A stretch of 7,251 nucleotides of DNA, taken from assembly GCA_052389755.1 (NCBI GenBank), contig JBQTHP010000162.1, positions 1 to 7,251 on the forward strand, given 5' to 3'. This document shows, one piece after another, positions 6,873 through 7,251 of the stretch. How positions within the stretch are numbered: the stretch's first letter is position 1; each line of letters opens with the position of its first letter. The notes beneath the pieces are model-generated. The model worked only from the letters and a program-made list of their open reading frames with translations, was not told the DNA's origin and made no database searches. The translations under genes were made by a program, and so were the position numbers. Source of the DNA: JBQTHP01 sp052389755. GTDB lineage: Bacteria > Pseudomonadota > Gammaproteobacteria > Steroidobacterales > Steroidobacteraceae.

Positions 6873-6880
6873 CCGTAAGA

Positions 6881-6898
6881 ATAGGAATTTCAAAACGC
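6881..6898 (-). promoter_or_regulatory. Candidate oriIS motif
   Basis: Read on the - strand, 6898 to 6881 is GCGTTTTGAAATTCCTAT. From memory, ISCR1-type origins read close to GCGTTTGAACTTCCTATA, so this differs by one extra T and one substitution over the aligned core. In this family oriIS lies downstream of the transposase 3' end, which is where this motif is. It would be the nicking site where rolling-circle transposition begins. Confidence 0.6.
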
Positions 6899-6902
6899 GT
6901 GT

Positions 6903-6923
6903 CGCTGGCAGAGTTGCGCAGCG
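6903..6923. other. Hairpin beside the candidate oriIS
   Basis: CGCTG (6903-6907) pairs with CAGCG (6919-6923). Two inner GC pairs (6908-6909 with 6916-6917) extend the stem to seven pairs with one bulged G (6918) and a six-base loop. It lies four bases from the oriIS-like motif. Rolling-circle origins commonly place a hairpin beside the nick-site sequence. Next to it a GGTTGAG direct repeat (6923-6929, 6934-6940) brackets a run of seven G. Confidence 0.45.
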
Positions 6924-7121
6924 GTTGAGGGGGGGTTGAGAGGCGGCCGGTGGTGAAATGAGCCGGAGTCGGTGCGGCTTGAAGGCGGCGAGCGATCGGC
7001 AGTGCGCATATGGCGCGTAAGTCGCGACGGGAGTGAGCGCTGGGCTCGGGTGAACGCAGTGCGGCGCCTGAGGCATGGCCTCATCTTGGAATGGAATGAG
7101 CTGTGCCCGTGCGGGCGATGT

Positions 7122-7250
7122 TCAGCGCGACAGCCACGCGGCGGGTGGCGCCCGAGCGGGCGGGGGAGGGGCGCCGGTGCCGTCGCGACGTTCGAGGTGA
7201 TCGAGGATGTGGCGGATGAGGGCGGGTTCTTCGATGCTGGCGATGACCCG
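7122..7250 (-). CDS. IS91-family transposase, C-terminal fragment (runs off window)
   Basis: The last 42 codons of a - strand gene enter from the right edge and end at TGA (7124-7122). The peptide starts with 'RVIASIEEPALIRHILDHLE' and continues through a Pro/Ala-rich tail ending in Leu-Ser-Arg. The Val-Ile-Ala-x-Ile-Glu-x-Pro-Ala-x-Ile-x-x-Ile-Leu-x-His-Leu pattern followed by a proline-rich Ala-Arg-Ala-Pro-Pro tail is, from recall, the usual end of IS91-type (Y2 rolling-circle) transposases. The catalytic tyrosines and zinc-binding N-terminus would lie outside the window. The usual Gly-Leu-Phe-like last residues are replaced by Ala-Trp-Leu-Ser-Arg. Whether the full gene is intact cannot be judged. 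Confidence 0.6.
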   Translation of the reverse strand, partial: RVIASIEEPALIRHILDHLERRDGTGAPPPPARAPPAAWLSR

Positions 7251-7251
7251 C

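Larger units (their letters stand above)
6875..7251 (-). mobile_element. IS91/ISCR-like rolling-circle element, ori end (partial)
   Basis: The 3' end of an insertion element on the - strand runs into the right window edge. It contains the last 42 codons of a probable IS91-type transposase (7122-7250) and a non-coding tail of about 220 bases. Near its left edge is an oriIS-like motif (6881-6898) next to a hairpin (6903-6923). IS91-type elements have no terminal inverted repeats, so the exact left edge cannot be read here; 6875 is an estimate from the motif. No clear GAAC/CAAG-type target tetranucleotide was found at the edge. Open frames seen in the tail have no credible coding content. Confidence 0.6.

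Noticed and set aside
6819..7076. An 85-codon - strand open frame in the tail of the insertion element
   Set aside because: It crosses the oriIS-like motif and the end of the HEAT-like gene, has no ribosome site and no domain-like content. It reads as non-coding element tail.

Overview
The window is high-GC DNA from a proteobacterium. It probably comes from a GC-rich gamma- or betaproteobacterium of soil or water type, such as the Xanthomonadales/Nevskiales/Steroidobacter region. This placement is inferred from the base composition, the Tat-exported PhoD-type phosphatase, the form of tRNA-Arg(TCG) with an encoded CCA end, and an IS91-like element end; no single marker fixes the genus.

Left part (1-2799): a strongly GC-biased two-gene unit on the + strand. 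A four-helix DUF2269-type membrane protein (255-722) is followed after one base by a Tat-exported alkaline phosphatase D-family enzyme (724-2799). Next, on the opposite strand and two bases beyond the phosphatase stop codon, is a complete tRNA-Arg(TCG) gene (2802-2878).

Middle part (2879-6844): a 287-base non-coding stretch leads into two + strand genes whose codon use is visibly less GC-biased than the left part. The first encodes a 925-residue exported RHS/YD-repeat protein (3166-5943). It has a DUF6531-like start and a YD-repeat body. Instead of the usual RHS core end and toxin tip, it carries a cysteine-rich knot, nine prolines and a C-terminal domain I do not recognise. Sixteen bases later comes a 294-residue exported protein (5960-6844) with a beta-sandwich-like N-terminal half and a HEAT-like helical C-terminal half. 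Their spacing and matching export signals suggest co-expression and a shared place outside the cytoplasm. This pair is the most unusual content of the window.

Right part (about 6875-7251): the 3' end of an IS91/ISCR-type rolling-circle element on the - strand. Evidence is the transposase C-terminal 42 codons, a roughly 220-base tail, and a candidate oriIS motif with an adjacent hairpin. The element continues past the window edge. Its ori end lies only about 30-40 bases after the last + strand gene.
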